A stretch of 64,000 nucleotides of DNA, taken from positions 2,078,501 through 2,142,500 of the forward strand of contig NZ_CP047569.1 of the NCBI RefSeq assembly GCF_009903625.1, given 5' to 3'. The notes beneath the pieces were generated by a model, which saw only the letters and a list, made by a program, of their open reading frames with translations, did no database searches and was not told where the DNA came from. Shown here in pieces: positions 46,919 to 57,154 of the stretch (position 1 is the stretch's first letter; every line of letters begins with the position of its first letter). The position numbers and the translations under genes were made by a program. Origin of the DNA: Microbulbifer sp. ALW1. GTDB taxonomy: Bacteria; Pseudomonadota; Gammaproteobacteria; Pseudomonadales; Cellvibrionaceae.

Positions 46919-48172
46919 ATGCACGATCTCCAATCCTGGCTGGCTCGCCTGGAACAATTGCACCCCACCGAAATTGAACTGGGCCTGGCGCGGGTTTCCG
47001 CTGTCGCCCATACACTGGGTGTGCAGGTGCCTGCGCGCAGAGTGATTACCGTTGCCGGCACCAATGGTAAAGGCAGTTGCGTGCGGTCCATGGAGGCGCT
47101 GTTGCTGGCGGGCAACCATAGTGTTGGCGCCTACAGTTCTCCCCACTTGCTGCGCTTCAACGAGCGGGTGCGGATCGGTGGTGAAGAGGTTTCCGACGCC
47201 GCGCTGATTGAGGCGTTTGAGGCGGTGGAGCAGGCGCGCGGTGAAACCAGCCTCACTTACTTTGAATTCACGACACTGGCGGCATTCTGGCTGTTCAAGC
47301 GGGCGGATGTGGAGTTTGCGCTGCTGGAAGTGGGGCTCGGCGGGCGCCTGGATGCGGTCAATCTGGTAGATGCCGATATCGCCATCATTACCAGTGTGGC
47401 AGTGGATCATGAAGCCTGGCTGGGTAGTGACCGGGAGGTGATTGGCCGCGAGAAGGCGGGGATCCTGCGAGCGGGCAAAACGTTTGTCTGTGCCGATCCG
47501 CAACCACCGGCTTCCGTGGTGGATATTGCCAGTAAGCTTGGCTGTGACAGTTACTACATCGGCCACGAGTTCAGCCTGCAGGGCAATCATTATCGATTCG
47601 ATGCCAAACCGGAACTGGTGCTGGGGCTGCCGGCATTGCAACTGCCGCCACCCAGCGTTGCTGCGGCGATTACCGCTCTGGCACTGGCGGGTGAATTGCC
47701 GGGGGCCGATCAGGTGTGTGAGGTACTTGAGAATCTGCGCATGCCGGGGCGCTGTCAGGCGCTCCAATGGCAGGGCCAAAACCTGGTGCTGGATGTAGGC
47801 CATAACCCGGCGGCGGCAGAGTATCTTGCCGCCTGGCTCGAGCGCAATTCTGTCACTGGCCGTACCCTGGCGCTGGTGGCCGCGATGGCGGACAAGGATC
47901 TGGCCGGACTGATCGCGCCCTTAAAAGAAGCGGTGGATCACTGGTATCCGGCACTTTTGCCAGATAATCCGCGGGCAGCGGGAGAGGACCAGTTACTGGC
48001 GGGCCTGGCCGCGGGGGGCGTTCCTGCCCAACAGGTCAATACGCCCTGCATGGCTGTGTCCAGCCAGCTGCAGCGCGCCGCGGCAGCGCTGGCGGCGGGA
48101 GACAGGTTGCTTGTATTCGGTTCTTTCTTTACCGTTGCAGAAGTACTGCAGCTCACCCAAGAGCCGACATAG
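46919..48172 (+). CDS. folC: Bifunctional folylpolyglutamate synthase / dihydrofolate synthase
   Basis: Adds glutamate to dihydropteroate and to folates. The 417-residue Mur-ligase-family protein has the P-loop TVAGTNGKGSCV around 44-55, SSPHLLRFNERVRI, the Lys-carboxylation region and LDVGHNPAAAEYLAAWL in the C-terminal domain. It lies upstream of the SPOR gene with a gap of 23 bases, a conserved accD-folC-dedD order. Confidence 0.95.
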   Translation: MHDLQSWLARLEQLHPTEIELGLARVSAVAHTLGVQVPARRVITVAGTNGKGSCVRSMEALLLAGNHSVGAYSSPHLLRFNERVRIGGEEVSDAALIEAFEAVEQARGETSLTYFEFTTLAAFWLFKRADVEFALLEVGLGGRLDAVNLVDADIAIITSVAVDHEAWLGSDREVIGREKAGILRAGKTFVCADPQPPASVVDIASKLGCDSYYIGHEFSLQGNHYRFDAKPELVLGLPALQLPPPSVAAAITALALAGELPGADQVCEVLENLRMPGRCQALQWQGQNLVLDVGHNPAAAEYLAAWLERNSVTGRTLALVAAMADKDLAGLIAPLKEAVDHWYPALLPDNPRAAGEDQLLAGLAAGGVPAQQVNTPCMAVSSQLQRAAAALAAGDRLLVFGSFFTVAEVLQLTQEPT

Positions 48173-48195
48173 CAAACGGACAAGAGAACAACCGC

Positions 48196-49023
48196 ATGGC
48201 CAGCCGGGATCGTGATTCTGACGCTTTTATGCCATCTGCCTCCAGTCGAGGGGGGCGGGGAGGTAGCGAGGGCGCAAACCGTGGTGGAAACAATGGTGCA
48301 AACCGCAGTGCGGGTCGTCGCCGCCTGAACGATGGGGTCAAGCAGCGTATTGTGGGTGCCCTGGTGCTGGCTGCACTGGCGGTGATCTTTCTGCCAACGC
48401 TGTTTGACCGTGAAGGGGCGCGCTATATCGATGTGACCAGCCAGATCCCGGCGCCCCCGGATATCAAGCCCATTGTGATCGCCGAGCCGCAGCCGGTGGA
48501 CGGCATTGATGCGGCGCCACCGGTCAATGAGGTGTTCCAGCCGGATTTTGTTGAACAGAAAGCCCCGGCACCCGATCCTGAAACGGTCACTTTACCGCCG
48601 GAACCGGAGCCCGCTCAGGCTATTGCGTCCAAAGCGGCGTCGAAAGCGGAATCGAAGGTAGCGCCAGAAGAGACCGTGGCTGCCGCTGCGCCGGTCCGTA
48701 AGGCCGAGCCTGTGACTGAAAAGCAACCCGAACCCGAACCGCAGTTGCCCGCCGAGGAAACCCAGCTGGACGATCAGGGACTGCCCGAGGGCTGGGTGGT
48801 GCAGGTGGCGGCCTATAAAGAGTCAGCCAGCGCCGAACGCATGCGCGGCAAATTGATGGATGCGGGCTTCCGCGCCTATACCCGCGCAGTAGATACCCCC
48901 AAGGGACGCTTTGTGCGGGTATTCGTCGGGCCCAAGCTCAGTCGTGTGGACGCTCAGTCAGACAAGCGGAAGCTGGATAAACTACTGAAAACCGAGACCT
49001 TGATCCTGCGCTATCGCGCCTGA
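48196..49023 (+). CDS. dedD: SPOR-domain cell-division protein, DedD-like
   Basis: Protein of 275 residues. It has a basic Gly/Arg/Asn-rich cytoplasmic N-terminus, one transmembrane helix (about 52-70), a Pro/Glu/Ala-rich periplasmic linker (about 90-190) and a C-terminal SPOR domain (about 195-275, GWVVQVAAYKE... RVFVGPK). SPOR domains bind denuded septal peptidoglycan. DedD helps constriction in E. coli; the name is given on architecture and location between folC and cvpA. Confidence 0.85.
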   Translation: MASRDRDSDAFMPSASSRGGRGGSEGANRGGNNGANRSAGRRRLNDGVKQRIVGALVLAALAVIFLPTLFDREGARYIDVTSQIPAPPDIKPIVIAEPQPVDGIDAAPPVNEVFQPDFVEQKAPAPDPETVTLPPEPEPAQAIASKAASKAESKVAPEETVAAAAPVRKAEPVTEKQPEPEPQLPAEETQLDDQGLPEGWVVQVAAYKESASAERMRGKLMDAGFRAYTRAVDTPKGRFVRVFVGPKLSRVDAQSDKRKLDKLLKTETLILRYRA

Positions 49024-49259
49024 TGTGGCTTTTTCTCCGGTGACCTTTTCTGTGGTGACCTTACCATTCAGGCCTTTTCCGGCTGGAAAAGGGGCGAATA
49101 TCCCTGTGAATCGGTGGGAAATGGCGGTCATCCTGTGGCCCGGCACCGGGCGGCTTTCCACTCGATTTCACTGGATTTCGTGAACGGCTTCACTGGCCCG
49201 GGTCGGTACGTTAGAATGCGCGCTCTTCGCGGCAGCCGCCGCGTAGCAGGTAGGGTTGA

Positions 49260-49757
49260 ATGAACTGGGCTGACTGGACCATTCTGGCAATTGTCGCCAT
49301 CTCCACGCTGATCGGCTTGAGCCGAGGCTTCGTGCGCGAAGTCCTGTCGCTGCTCACCTGGGTGGCTGCATTCGTGGTGGCGATGATGTTCCGCGACCAG
49401 CTGGCACCGCTGCTCTCCAACCTCGTCGATACGCCCTCATTACAGGCCATAGCCGCCTTTGCCATCCTGTTCATCTTTACCCTGCTGGCCGGAGCCGGCC
49501 TGAATATGACCCTGTCTGCGTTTGTGGAGGCCACCGGCCTTTCCGGCACGGATCGGGTGCTGGGTATGGTGTTTGGATTGTTCCGCGGCTGCATCATTGT
49601 GATGGCACTGCTGATCTTTGCGCCGGCACTGGCGCCGGTGAACGAAGACGGTTGGTGGCAGGAATCGACGTTGATACCGCATTTTCTCGAATTTGAGGAT
49701 CGCGCGCGCGAAGCGGCAGGCGCGATCAAGGACTTCTTCGCAGGGCAACTGGATTGA
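49260..49757 (+). CDS. cvpA: CvpA family inner-membrane protein
   Basis: Protein of 165 residues with four hydrophobic segments (about 1-20, 28-45, 60-80 and 98-120) and the family signature WADWTILAIVAISTLIGLSRGFVREVLSL at the N-terminus (shown here as the start through SLL). CvpA is needed for colicin V production in E. coli and affects envelope homeostasis; the mechanism is unclear. It precedes purF as in most gammaproteobacteria. The 236-base gap before it holds an 8-bp stem hairpin at 49073-49092 (CCTTTTCC / GGAAAAGG). Confidence 0.92.
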   Translation: MNWADWTILAIVAISTLIGLSRGFVREVLSLLTWVAAFVVAMMFRDQLAPLLSNLVDTPSLQAIAAFAILFIFTLLAGAGLNMTLSAFVEATGLSGTDRVLGMVFGLFRGCIIVMALLIFAPALAPVNEDGWWQESTLIPHFLEFEDRAREAAGAIKDFFAGQLD

Positions 49758-49879
49758 TCTCTGGGCAGCGGGATGCAGCGCCGGGTTTTACCGTTCTCGT
49801 TTTGAACTAGTTTCACAATGGTTTTGTTCATTGTTGAAACCATTTGCAAATGTCTTAAATGACTGGGGTTATCTGAAGT

Positions 49880-51367
49880 ATGTGTGGCATTGTTGGAATC
49901 GTCGGTAAGAGTGACGTCAATCTGCAGTTGTATGACGCCCTCACCCTGTTGCAGCACCGGGGCCAGGATGCCGCGGGTATCTTTACCTGTGATGGAGATC
50001 GCCTGAATCAGCAAAAAGCCAATGGCCTGGTGCGCGATGTTTTCCGCGCCCGCCATATGCAGCGCCTGACGGGCAACTACGGCATCGGCCATGTGCGCTA
50101 TCCCACCGCAGGTGGTTCCGGCCCGGCCCTGGCGCAACCGTTCTACGTGAACTCCCCCTACGGCATCGCCATGGCCCACAATGGCAACCTCACCAATAAA
50201 GAGCAGGCGATGGCCGAGATCTATCAGCAGGATCTCCGTCACATCAGCACCGACTCCGATTCCGAAGTGCTGCTCAACGTGTTTGCCCACGAGCTGCTGG
50301 CGCAGCACAAACTGCAGCCCAAAGCAGAAGATATCTTCACTGCCATGCGCGCGGTGCACAAGCGCATTCGCGGTGGTTACGCCTGCGTGGCGCTGATTGT
50401 CGGCTACGGCGTGGTCGCTTTCCGCGATCCCAACGGTATTCGCCCGCTGGTCTACGGCAAGCGTGAAACCGAGCAGGGCACCGAGTATATGGTGGCCTCT
50501 GAATCGGTGGCGCTGGATGTGCTGGGTTACACCCTGGTGCGCGACGTGGCGCCGGGTGAGTGCATCTACATCGAAGTGGATGGCACTGTGCACTCCGAAC
50601 AGTGCGCGGAAAACCCGCAGCTGAACCCGTGTATTTTCGAACACGTGTACTTCGCCCGTCCGGACTCCATCATGGACGGTATTTCCGTACACAAAGCGCG
50701 TCTGCGCCAGGGTGAGCACCTGGCTGAAAAAATCCTGCGCGAGCGTCCGGATCACGATATCGATGTGGTCATCCCGATTCCGGACTCCTCCCGCTCCGCC
50801 GGCCAGATGGTTGCCCATCGCCTGGGTGTGAAGTTCCGTGAAGGTATGGTGAAAAACCGCTATATCGGCCGTACCTTTATCATGCCGGGTCAGAAGCAGC
50901 GCAAGAAATCTGTGCGTCAGAAACTGAACCCGATCGAGCTGGAATTCCGCGGCAAGAATGTATTGTTGGTGGATGATTCCATCGTGCGCGGTACTACCTG
51001 TAAGCAGATTATCCAGATGGCGCGCGATGCCGGTGCCAACAAGGTGTACTTCGCTTCTGCGGCACCCGCGGTGAAGTACCCGAATGTGTACGGTATCGAT
51101 ATGCCTTCGGCGACCGAGCTGGTTGCCCATGAGCGCACTACTGAAGAAGTGTGTGAGGAGATTGGTGCGGATTGGCTGGTTTACCAGGACCTGGAAGACC
51201 TGATTATTTCTTCTGCTGACGGCAACAATGAGATCAAGGAATTTGATTGCGCGGTCTTCGATGGCAAGTACATCACCGGTGATGTGACCGAGGAATACCT
51301 CAACAGTTTGCACGCGGCGCGCAATGACAACGCGAAAGCAAGTAAGGGCAGCGATAGCGCTCTCTGA
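49880..51367 (+). CDS. purF: Amidophosphoribosyltransferase
   Basis: First committed step of purine synthesis, from PRPP and glutamine to phosphoribosylamine. The 495-residue protein starts MCGIVGIVG with Cys2, the N-terminal nucleophile of the glutaminase domain. It also has RYPTAGG, the CN-loop region and the PRPP motif [12 protein letters not shown] in the C-terminal domain. It follows cvpA by about 120 bases and ends in a terminator. Confidence 0.97.
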   Translation: MCGIVGIVGKSDVNLQLYDALTLLQHRGQDAAGIFTCDGDRLNQQKANGLVRDVFRARHMQRLTGNYGIGHVRYPTAGGSGPALAQPFYVNSPYGIAMAHNGNLTNKEQAMAEIYQQDLRHISTDSDSEVLLNVFAHELLAQHKLQPKAEDIFTAMRAVHKRIRGGYACVALIVGYGVVAFRDPNGIRPLVYGKRETEQGTEYMVASESVALDVLGYTLVRDVAPGECIYIEVDGTVHSEQCAENPQLNPCIFEHVYFARPDSIMDGISVHKARLRQGEHLAEKILRERPDHDIDVVIPIPDSSRSAGQMVAHRLGVKFREGMVKNRYIGRTFIMPGQKQRKKSVRQKLNPIELEFRGKNVLLVDDSIVRGTTCKQIIQMARDAGANKVYFASAAPAVKYPNVYGIDMPSATELVAHERTTEEVCEEIGADWLVYQDLEDLIISSADGNNEIKEFDCAVFDGKYITGDVTEEYLNSLHAARNDNAKASKGSDSAL

Positions 51368-51397
51368 CGCTTTATTTTTGCATTGCTCTCCAAGCTT

Positions 51398-51427
51398 CGG
51401 CCCACCACTCGGTGGGCCGATTTGTTT
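51398..51427 (+). terminator. Terminator after purF
   Basis: Stem CGGCCCACC (51398-51406), loop ACTC, GGTGGGCCG (51411-51419), then ATTTGTTT. It lies 30 bases past the purF stop. Confidence 0.8.
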
Positions 51428-51513
51428 CTGCCAGACCCTGACTTTCTGTGCTTTCGTCATTCTTGGGTTAAGATAACCGGTTCCAATCATTTGTAACCCG
51501 GGACGGTTAATCC

Positions 51514-52698
51514 ATGTTTGAAGACGACGGCTACGCACTGGAAACGCTGGCGGTACGTGCAGGCCAGAGCCGGTCGGCGGAAGGCGAGCACGCAGAGCCT
51601 ATCTACACCACCTCCAGTTACGTCTTTCCCTCCGCGGCAGAAGCCGCCGCGCGTTTCTCCGGGGACTCTCCCGGCAACGTCTACTCGCGCTATACCAACC
51701 CCACCGTGCGCATGTTCGAAGAACGCATCGCCGCGATGGAAGGCGGGGAGGCCGCGGTGGCCACCTCCAGCGGCATGGCTGCCATTCTCAGCCTGTGCAT
51801 GGCGCTGCTGAAAAGCGGCGACAAAGTGATTTGCTCCCGCAGCGTCTTCGGCACCACCACCGCGCTGTTTACCCGCTACATGGTCAAGTTCGGCGTCAAA
51901 GTGACCGTTGTCGAACTGACCGATTTCCAGGCGTGGAAAGATGCGCTGGATGGCGAGACCAAACTCCTGTTTATGGAAACGCCCTCCAACCCCCTGTGCG
52001 AAGTGGCCGATATCCGCGCCATGGCTGATCTCGCCCACAGTGCCGGTGCCCAGCTCGTGGTCGACAACTGCTTCTGTACTCCCGCACTGCAGCGGCCGCT
52101 GGCGCTGGGCGCCGACATCGTCGTCCACTCCGCCACCAAATTCCTCGACGGCCAGGGCCGCTGTCTGGGCGGCGTGGTAGTGGGCAAAAAGGAAGTGATG
52201 GACGAAGTTGTCATCTTCCTGCGCACCTGTGGCCCCAGCCTGAGCCCCTTCAACGCCTGGGTATTCCTCAAGGGACTGGAAACACTCAGCCTGCGCATGC
52301 GGGCCCACTGCACCAGCGCCCTGGATATCGCCTGGTGGCTCAAAGAGCAGCCACAGGTGGAAAAGGTCAACTACGTCGGCCTTCCCAGCCACCCTAACCA
52401 CCAGCTGGCCGCGGCACAGCAATCCGGCTTTGGCGCCGTGTTCAGTTTTAGCGTCAAGGGCGGGCGAGAAGGCGCGTGGAAAGTCATCGACGGCTGCAAC
52501 ATCTTCTCCGTCACTGCCAACCTCGGCGATGCCAAAAGCACCATCGTTCACCCGGCCACCACTACCCACGGCCGCTTGAGCGAAGAAGACAAGGCCAAAG
52601 CGGGCATTACGGAAAACCTGATCCGCATCTCCGTTGGGCTTGAAAACGTCGAAGACCTGAAAGCGGATCTCGCCCGCGGCTTGTCGGCGCTCACATAA
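51514..52698 (+). CDS. metZ: O-succinylhomoserine sulfhydrylase
   Basis: PLP-dependent enzyme that makes homocysteine directly from O-succinylhomoserine and sulfide. The 394-residue protein of the Cys/Met metabolism family has YSRYTNPTV, the PLP-binding SVFGTTT region, DNCFCTPALQRPL and Schiff-base Lys209 in HSATKFLDGQG. purF-metZ is the Pseudomonas order, which supports MetZ over the related cystathionine gamma-synthase. Between the purF terminator and the start there is room for its own promoter. Confidence 0.92.
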   Translation: MFEDDGYALETLAVRAGQSRSAEGEHAEPIYTTSSYVFPSAAEAAARFSGDSPGNVYSRYTNPTVRMFEERIAAMEGGEAAVATSSGMAAILSLCMALLKSGDKVICSRSVFGTTTALFTRYMVKFGVKVTVVELTDFQAWKDALDGETKLLFMETPSNPLCEVADIRAMADLAHSAGAQLVVDNCFCTPALQRPLALGADIVVHSATKFLDGQGRCLGGVVVGKKEVMDEVVIFLRTCGPSLSPFNAWVFLKGLETLSLRMRAHCTSALDIAWWLKEQPQVEKVNYVGLPSHPNHQLAAAQQSGFGAVFSFSVKGGREGAWKVIDGCNIFSVTANLGDAKSTIVHPATTTHGRLSEEDKAKAGITENLIRISVGLENVEDLKADLARGLSALT

Positions 52699-52805
52699 AA
52701 CAGCCACAATGGCGCGGAATATGACATGATGAATGGCTCCCGGTCACCCGGGGCCTATCATTAATGGCTAGTAGTTGATTTCGAAGTGCATTGCTCGATG
52801 CGAAG

Positions 52806-52916
52806 GCACTGATAGGGATACTTGTTCGCAAGACCGTCTGCGTCCAGGACGGCCGCAGCCGAGCCCCCAGGGATGGGTTTACGGCGTGTCTTGCGAACAA
52901 GTATCTCTAGCAGTGC
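52806..52916. repeat. 111-bp foldback element with 29-bp inverted arms
   Basis: The left arm (52806-52834) and right arm (52888-52916) are inverted copies matching at 27 of 29 positions; they include TACTTGTTCGCAAGAC and its complement. The 53-base centre holds smaller palindromes (GTCC-A-GGAC) and the text GAGCCCCCAGGGATGGG, a phrase I associate with repeats scattered in gammaproteobacterial genomes. There is no coding frame and no T-run. It lies between metZ and the moxR operon. Confidence 0.8.
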
Positions 52917-52964
52917 CGCCCGGAAGTTGGCTATTGGTTACCACGAACGGTTGGCAAGGTTGTC

Positions 52965-53915
52965 GTGTTTGTGGAAGAAAAACCGAGCAGTAATGGATTT
53001 GCCGTGCAAAAAATCATCTCCGCCATTGTCGCCGATATCGGCAAAGTGCTTCTGGGTAAAGAGCATCAGGTAAAGCTGGCACTGGCCTGCCTGCTGGCCC
53101 GGGGCCACCTGCTGATCGAAGACCTGCCCGGTATGGGCAAAACCACGCTGGCCCACGCCCTCGCACAAGTTCTCGGTCTCTCCTACAACCGGGTCCAGTT
53201 CACCAGTGACATGCTCCCCGCCGACATCCTCGGCGTCAGCATCTTCGAACGCGAAAGCGGACAATTCCGCTTCCACCAGGGGCCCGTGTTTAGCCAGCTA
53301 CTGCTTGCCGACGAAATCAACCGCGCCTCCCCGAAAACCCAGAGCGCCCTGCTGGAAGCCATGGAAGAGCGCCAGGTCAGCCTCGACGGCGAAACCCGCC
53401 CGCTGCCCGTGCCCTTCTTCGTCATTGCCACCCAGAACCCACTGCAACAATCCGGTACCTTCGTACTGCCGGAATCCCAGCTCGACCGCTTCCTGATGCG
53501 TATCAGCCTCGGCTACCCCACCCGCGAAGCCGAGCGCGCTCTGTTCCAGGGCGTCGACCCCAGAGCCCAGCTGGCGCAGATCAAACCGCGCATCAACACC
53601 GAAGGCCTGAAAAAGCTGCAGTCGCTTGTCAGTCAGGTCAAAGCCTCCGACTCCCTGTTGGACTACCTCGAACGCCTGGTACTGCACAGCCGCCAGAGCC
53701 CGGAGTGCCCCGTCGGACTATCCCCCCGCGGCGCCCTCGCGTTGCTCCACGCCGCCCGCGCCTGGGCACTGATCCACAACCGGGGGCACCTGTTGCCGGA
53801 AGATTTGCAGGCGGTACTCCCCGCCGTAGCCGGGCATCGCCTGCAAAGTGACGGCACCGATGGCGCGCAACTGGTTGAGCGCATGATGCACCAGGTGGAT
53901 ATCATCGCCGCCTGA
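52965..53915 (+). CDS. MoxR-type AAA+ ATPase
   Basis: Protein of 316 residues with Walker A PGMGKTT (55-61), Walker B LLLADEI (112-118), sensor 1 ATQNP (155-159) and the C-terminal lid. MoxR ATPases act as chaperones for metal or cofactor insertion or for envelope complexes, usually with DUF58 and VWA proteins. The start is uncertain: GTG 52965 or GTG 52971, both without a strong ribosome-binding site. It is followed within 14 bases by DUF58 and then tgpA, so it is the first gene of a three-gene operon like that of P. aeruginosa. Confidence 0.9.
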   Translation: MFVEEKPSSNGFAVQKIISAIVADIGKVLLGKEHQVKLALACLLARGHLLIEDLPGMGKTTLAHALAQVLGLSYNRVQFTSDMLPADILGVSIFERESGQFRFHQGPVFSQLLLADEINRASPKTQSALLEAMEERQVSLDGETRPLPVPFFVIATQNPLQQSGTFVLPESQLDRFLMRISLGYPTREAERALFQGVDPRAQLAQIKPRINTEGLKKLQSLVSQVKASDSLLDYLERLVLHSRQSPECPVGLSPRGALALLHAARAWALIHNRGHLLPEDLQAVLPAVAGHRLQSDGTDGAQLVERMMHQVDIIAA

Positions 53916-53928
53916 ATTGGGTGACAGA

Positions 53929-54942
53929 ATGTCTGTAAGCCGTGCCAGCAAGTCCCGCCGTGGATCCACTCCGTCCTGGCAGCCCCTGTTCCAAAAACGC
54001 TGGCACCGCTGGCTCGATCGCCGCCTGCCCGCGGCGCAGAGTGTGACCCTCGATCACCGCAAACTTTTTGTCATTCCCTCCCTGGCGGGCTCTGCCTTCC
54101 TGCTGGTGATTGTTCTGCTGTGGTTGCTCGGTACCAACTACGAAAACAACCTCGTCTTTGCACTCGCTTTCTTGTTGTTAGGGCTGTTTATCATTTTGCC
54201 GGTGCACACCTTTGCCAACCTATCCGGCCTGCGCCTGCAGTTACGTGAAGTACCGGCGGCTTTTGCCGGTGACTACGGGCAGGCGAAAATCGCACTGGAG
54301 CGAAGTGGCAAACGCAGTCACGAGCGCTTACACCTTAGTTGGCCACCGGAAGAGGGCATCGTCGCCGACGTCACCGACAGTGAGCCAAAAGAGGTGAGCA
54401 TTGCGTTGCCGTTGGTACAGCGGGGGCGGGTACAGGCCCCCCGTATCCGTATCGAAAGCCGCTTTCCCCTCGGGTTGTTCAAATGCTGGAGTTGGGTGGA
54501 CCTGGATGTCGAGTTTCTGGTGTACCCGCAGCCCAAAACCGCCGGCCCCCTGCCGTTCGGCGCCAGTGTTGGGGAAGGGGAGCAATTGAAAAGCTTCTCT
54601 GCCAGCGGCGATGATTTTGCCGGCCTCAAGAACTATCAGCCCGGCGACTCCCTGCGGCACGTGGCCTGGAAGCAGTACGCCGGCGGTCGCGATCTCTACC
54701 GCAAGGAGTACGCTTCCGGTAGTGATGCGCGTTTGTGGCTGGATTGGGACCTGCTGGCCGGGCGCGACGTGGAAACCCGTCTCAGCAATCTTTGCGCCTG
54801 GGTGCTGGAAGCCGAGCGCGCGCAGATTGCCTATGGCCTGCGCTTGCCTGGGAAAGAAATTGCGCCGGCTATGGGGCCTGCGCACAAGCAGCGTTTGCTG
54901 TCGGCGCTGGCGCTTTTCCCGGTGCAGGGGGTGAGCCAGTGA
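53929..54942 (+). CDS. DUF58 domain-containing membrane protein
   Basis: Protein of 337 residues from ATG 53929. Two transmembrane helices (about 45-67 and 71-88) are followed by a soluble domain with the DUF58 core GDDFAGLKNYQPGDSLRHVAWKQYA and a degenerate VWA-like fold. DUF58 proteins partner MoxR ATPases, probably presenting substrates. The stop TGA overlaps the tgpA GTG by four bases. No separate VWA gene is present. Confidence 0.9.
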   Translation: MSVSRASKSRRGSTPSWQPLFQKRWHRWLDRRLPAAQSVTLDHRKLFVIPSLAGSAFLLVIVLLWLLGTNYENNLVFALAFLLLGLFIILPVHTFANLSGLRLQLREVPAAFAGDYGQAKIALERSGKRSHERLHLSWPPEEGIVADVTDSEPKEVSIALPLVQRGRVQAPRIRIESRFPLGLFKCWSWVDLDVEFLVYPQPKTAGPLPFGASVGEGEQLKSFSASGDDFAGLKNYQPGDSLRHVAWKQYAGGRDLYRKEYASGSDARLWLDWDLLAGRDVETRLSNLCAWVLEAERAQIAYGLRLPGKEIAPAMGPAHKQRLLSALALFPVQGVSQ

Positions 54943-56960
54943 GCGCTGCGCCGAGCCAATTGCAATCGCTGTTACCGCGGGAAAGTCTGCTGTGGATATT
55001 CGCTGCGCAGTGCGCGGTGCTGCTGCCGCATATGATGCACCTGCCCCTGTGGTTGGTGGCGGCCTGGTGTGTGGCGGTTTACTGGCGGCTGGAAGTTTAC
55101 CGCGGGCGCCGGGAGATTCCCGGCAAGCTGGTCAAGCTGCTGGCGGTCTCCCTCGCCGTTGCCGGATTGGCACTCACTTACCGGCGCTGGTTTGCACTGG
55201 AGCCCATGGTGGCGCTGCTGGCAGTCTCGTTTACGCTAAAAAACATCGAGCTGGTCAGTCGCCGTGATGCGCTACTGAGCCTGATGCTGGCGTACTTTCT
55301 CGCCGCTACTCTATTTGTATTCGAGCAGACGATCCCCTACGCGCTTTACGGCATTCTGTGTGTACTGGTGATTACCGCCGCACTGGCCGCGCAACAGGGC
55401 AGAGGCAGTGCCCGGCCCAAACGGGCGCTGGGGCTTTCGGCAAAACTGTTGGCGCAGGCGACGCCCATCATGCTGCTGCTGTTTGTGGTGATTCCGCGCC
55501 TGGGGCCCCTGTGGGCGGTACCCCAGAATGCCCAATCCGCGTCCACCGGTATCAGTGATTCCATGAGCCCGGGGGATTTCAGCGAGCTGTCGAAATCCGA
55601 CAAACCCGCACTGCGCATTGCCTTCGATGGCCCGGTGCCGCCGCCGGAGCAGCGCTACTGGCGTGGGTTGGTGTACACCCACTTCGATGGCCGCCGCTGG
55701 AGCGAACCCGGTGACGCTACCCTGAGCTGGGGGCGCGGCCGCAGTCAGGCCCACCAACCGCCGGAGGAAGGTGAGCGCCCACTGCCGGCGGTGGGCCCGC
55801 GCTATCGCTATCAGGTGATTCAGGAGGCCAGCCATAACCCCTGGCTGTTTGCCCTTGCCCGACCCCACTCGGAAACCCCGGGGGTGCGGGAAACCGGCGA
55901 CGATACCCTGGCCTATAAAATGCCCGTCGCCAGCCGCCTGGCATATCAGGTGCGATCCTGGCCGCGGGACAGCGTCGCTCAGGACACTGTACTGGCTGCG
56001 GACGAACGTCTTCGCCATCTGCAGTTGCCCGTTACCGGTAACCCGCGGGCGCGGGAGTGGGCGCGGCAGCGAGTGAGACAAGGCTTGGGCGCTGAGGAAA
56101 TTTCCGCGGCCTTGTTGCAGCACTACCACCAGAGCTTCAGCTATACCCTGCGTCCACCGCCGCTTGGGCAGAATACGGTGGATGAATTCCTGTTCTCCAC
56201 CCAACAGGGATTTTGTGAGCACTTTGCCAGCAGCTACGTGTTTACCATGCGCGCCGCCGGAGTTCCCGCGCGGGTAGTGGCCGGCTACCAGGGGGGTGAG
56301 TGGGTGGAGCAGCGGGAGTATCTGCTGGTGCGCCAGTACGATGCCCACGCCTGGGCAGAAATCTGGCTGCCGGAGCGCGGATGGGTCCGGGTCGATCCTA
56401 CCGCAGCCGTTGCACCAGAGCGGATCCGCGATGGATTACAGAGTGCCGCCGCGGATGAATTTATGCAGGACGCCTTGCTGCCGCTGCACAGAATCGCGTT
56501 TGTCACCAAGCTGCGGCTGCAGTGGGACATGATCAATTACCGCTGGTACCAGACGGTGGTCAGCTTTGACCGGGAGCGGCAGCAGGGGATATTGCAACGC
56601 TTGCTGGGAGAGGTGTCTCCTTTGCGCATGGCTCTGTTTCTCGGGGTGCCGGCGGTGGCGGCGTTGATGATTCTGCTGTTGTGGCTGAAATTTGCGAGCC
56701 GTGGCCCCAGACTGCCGCCGGCGGGTCGACTCTATCTGCGATTTTGCCGTCGTATGGCTCGCGCTGGCCTGGCGCGCAATCCGGGGGAAACGCCGGGAGA
56801 TTATGCGCGAAGGGTGGAGCGGGAATTGCCAAAGCTTGGCCCAATGGTTGGCAAGATAACCACGGCCTATGAAAAGGCGGCCTACGGCGACAGTGCCGAG
56901 GCGGAAAAACAATTGCGGCGTCTGGTTCGCACATTCTGGCCAATCCGACTCGTCCGCTAG
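54939..56960 (+). CDS. tgpA: Transglutaminase-like membrane protein TgpA
   Basis: Protein of 673 residues from GTG 54939. Five or six transmembrane helices (about 15-190, DUF3488) precede a periplasmic transglutaminase-like domain with catalytic Cys426 (GFCEHFASSYV), His470 (DAHAWAEIWL) and Asp486 (VDPTAA). A further helix (about 560-580) and a cytoplasmic DUF4129-like tail follow. The P. aeruginosa homologue is essential and anchored in the inner membrane; its substrate in the periplasm is unknown. It is coupled to DUF58 by a GTGA overlap. Confidence 0.92.
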   Translation: MSAAPSQLQSLLPRESLLWIFAAQCAVLLPHMMHLPLWLVAAWCVAVYWRLEVYRGRREIPGKLVKLLAVSLAVAGLALTYRRWFALEPMVALLAVSFTLKNIELVSRRDALLSLMLAYFLAATLFVFEQTIPYALYGILCVLVITAALAAQQGRGSARPKRALGLSAKLLAQATPIMLLLFVVIPRLGPLWAVPQNAQSASTGISDSMSPGDFSELSKSDKPALRIAFDGPVPPPEQRYWRGLVYTHFDGRRWSEPGDATLSWGRGRSQAHQPPEEGERPLPAVGPRYRYQVIQEASHNPWLFALARPHSETPGVRETGDDTLAYKMPVASRLAYQVRSWPRDSVAQDTVLAADERLRHLQLPVTGNPRAREWARQRVRQGLGAEEISAALLQHYHQSFSYTLRPPPLGQNTVDEFLFSTQQGFCEHFASSYVFTMRAAGVPARVVAGYQGGEWVEQREYLLVRQYDAHAWAEIWLPERGWVRVDPTAAVAPERIRDGLQSAAADEFMQDALLPLHRIAFVTKLRLQWDMINYRWYQTVVSFDRERQQGILQRLLGEVSPLRMALFLGVPAVAALMILLLWLKFASRGPRLPPAGRLYLRFCRRMARAGLARNPGETPGDYARRVERELPKLGPMVGKITTAYEKAAYGDSAEAEKQLRRLVRTFWPIRLVR

Positions 56961-57154
56961 CGGTGTCGCCCTGCCGGGAGGTCCGCCCCATTAGGGGGCA
57001 AATTGTGGGACAATGCCGCCCCGGTACTGGCACCTTTCCTGGAATAGGCCCCTTTATCGATACTCTTTCGGGATTCTATCGGTGCTCTCGTCGGTACTGT
57101 CCCGGCAAGTGGCGCTAGTCGCCGCCACGACGTTTTGTATTTCCGGATTCTGTA

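Noticed and set aside
49211..51538. Minus-strand open frame of 775 codons opposite cvpA and purF
   Set aside because: Spans two well-supported genes and their gap, contains no domain, and its ends do not match any expression signal.
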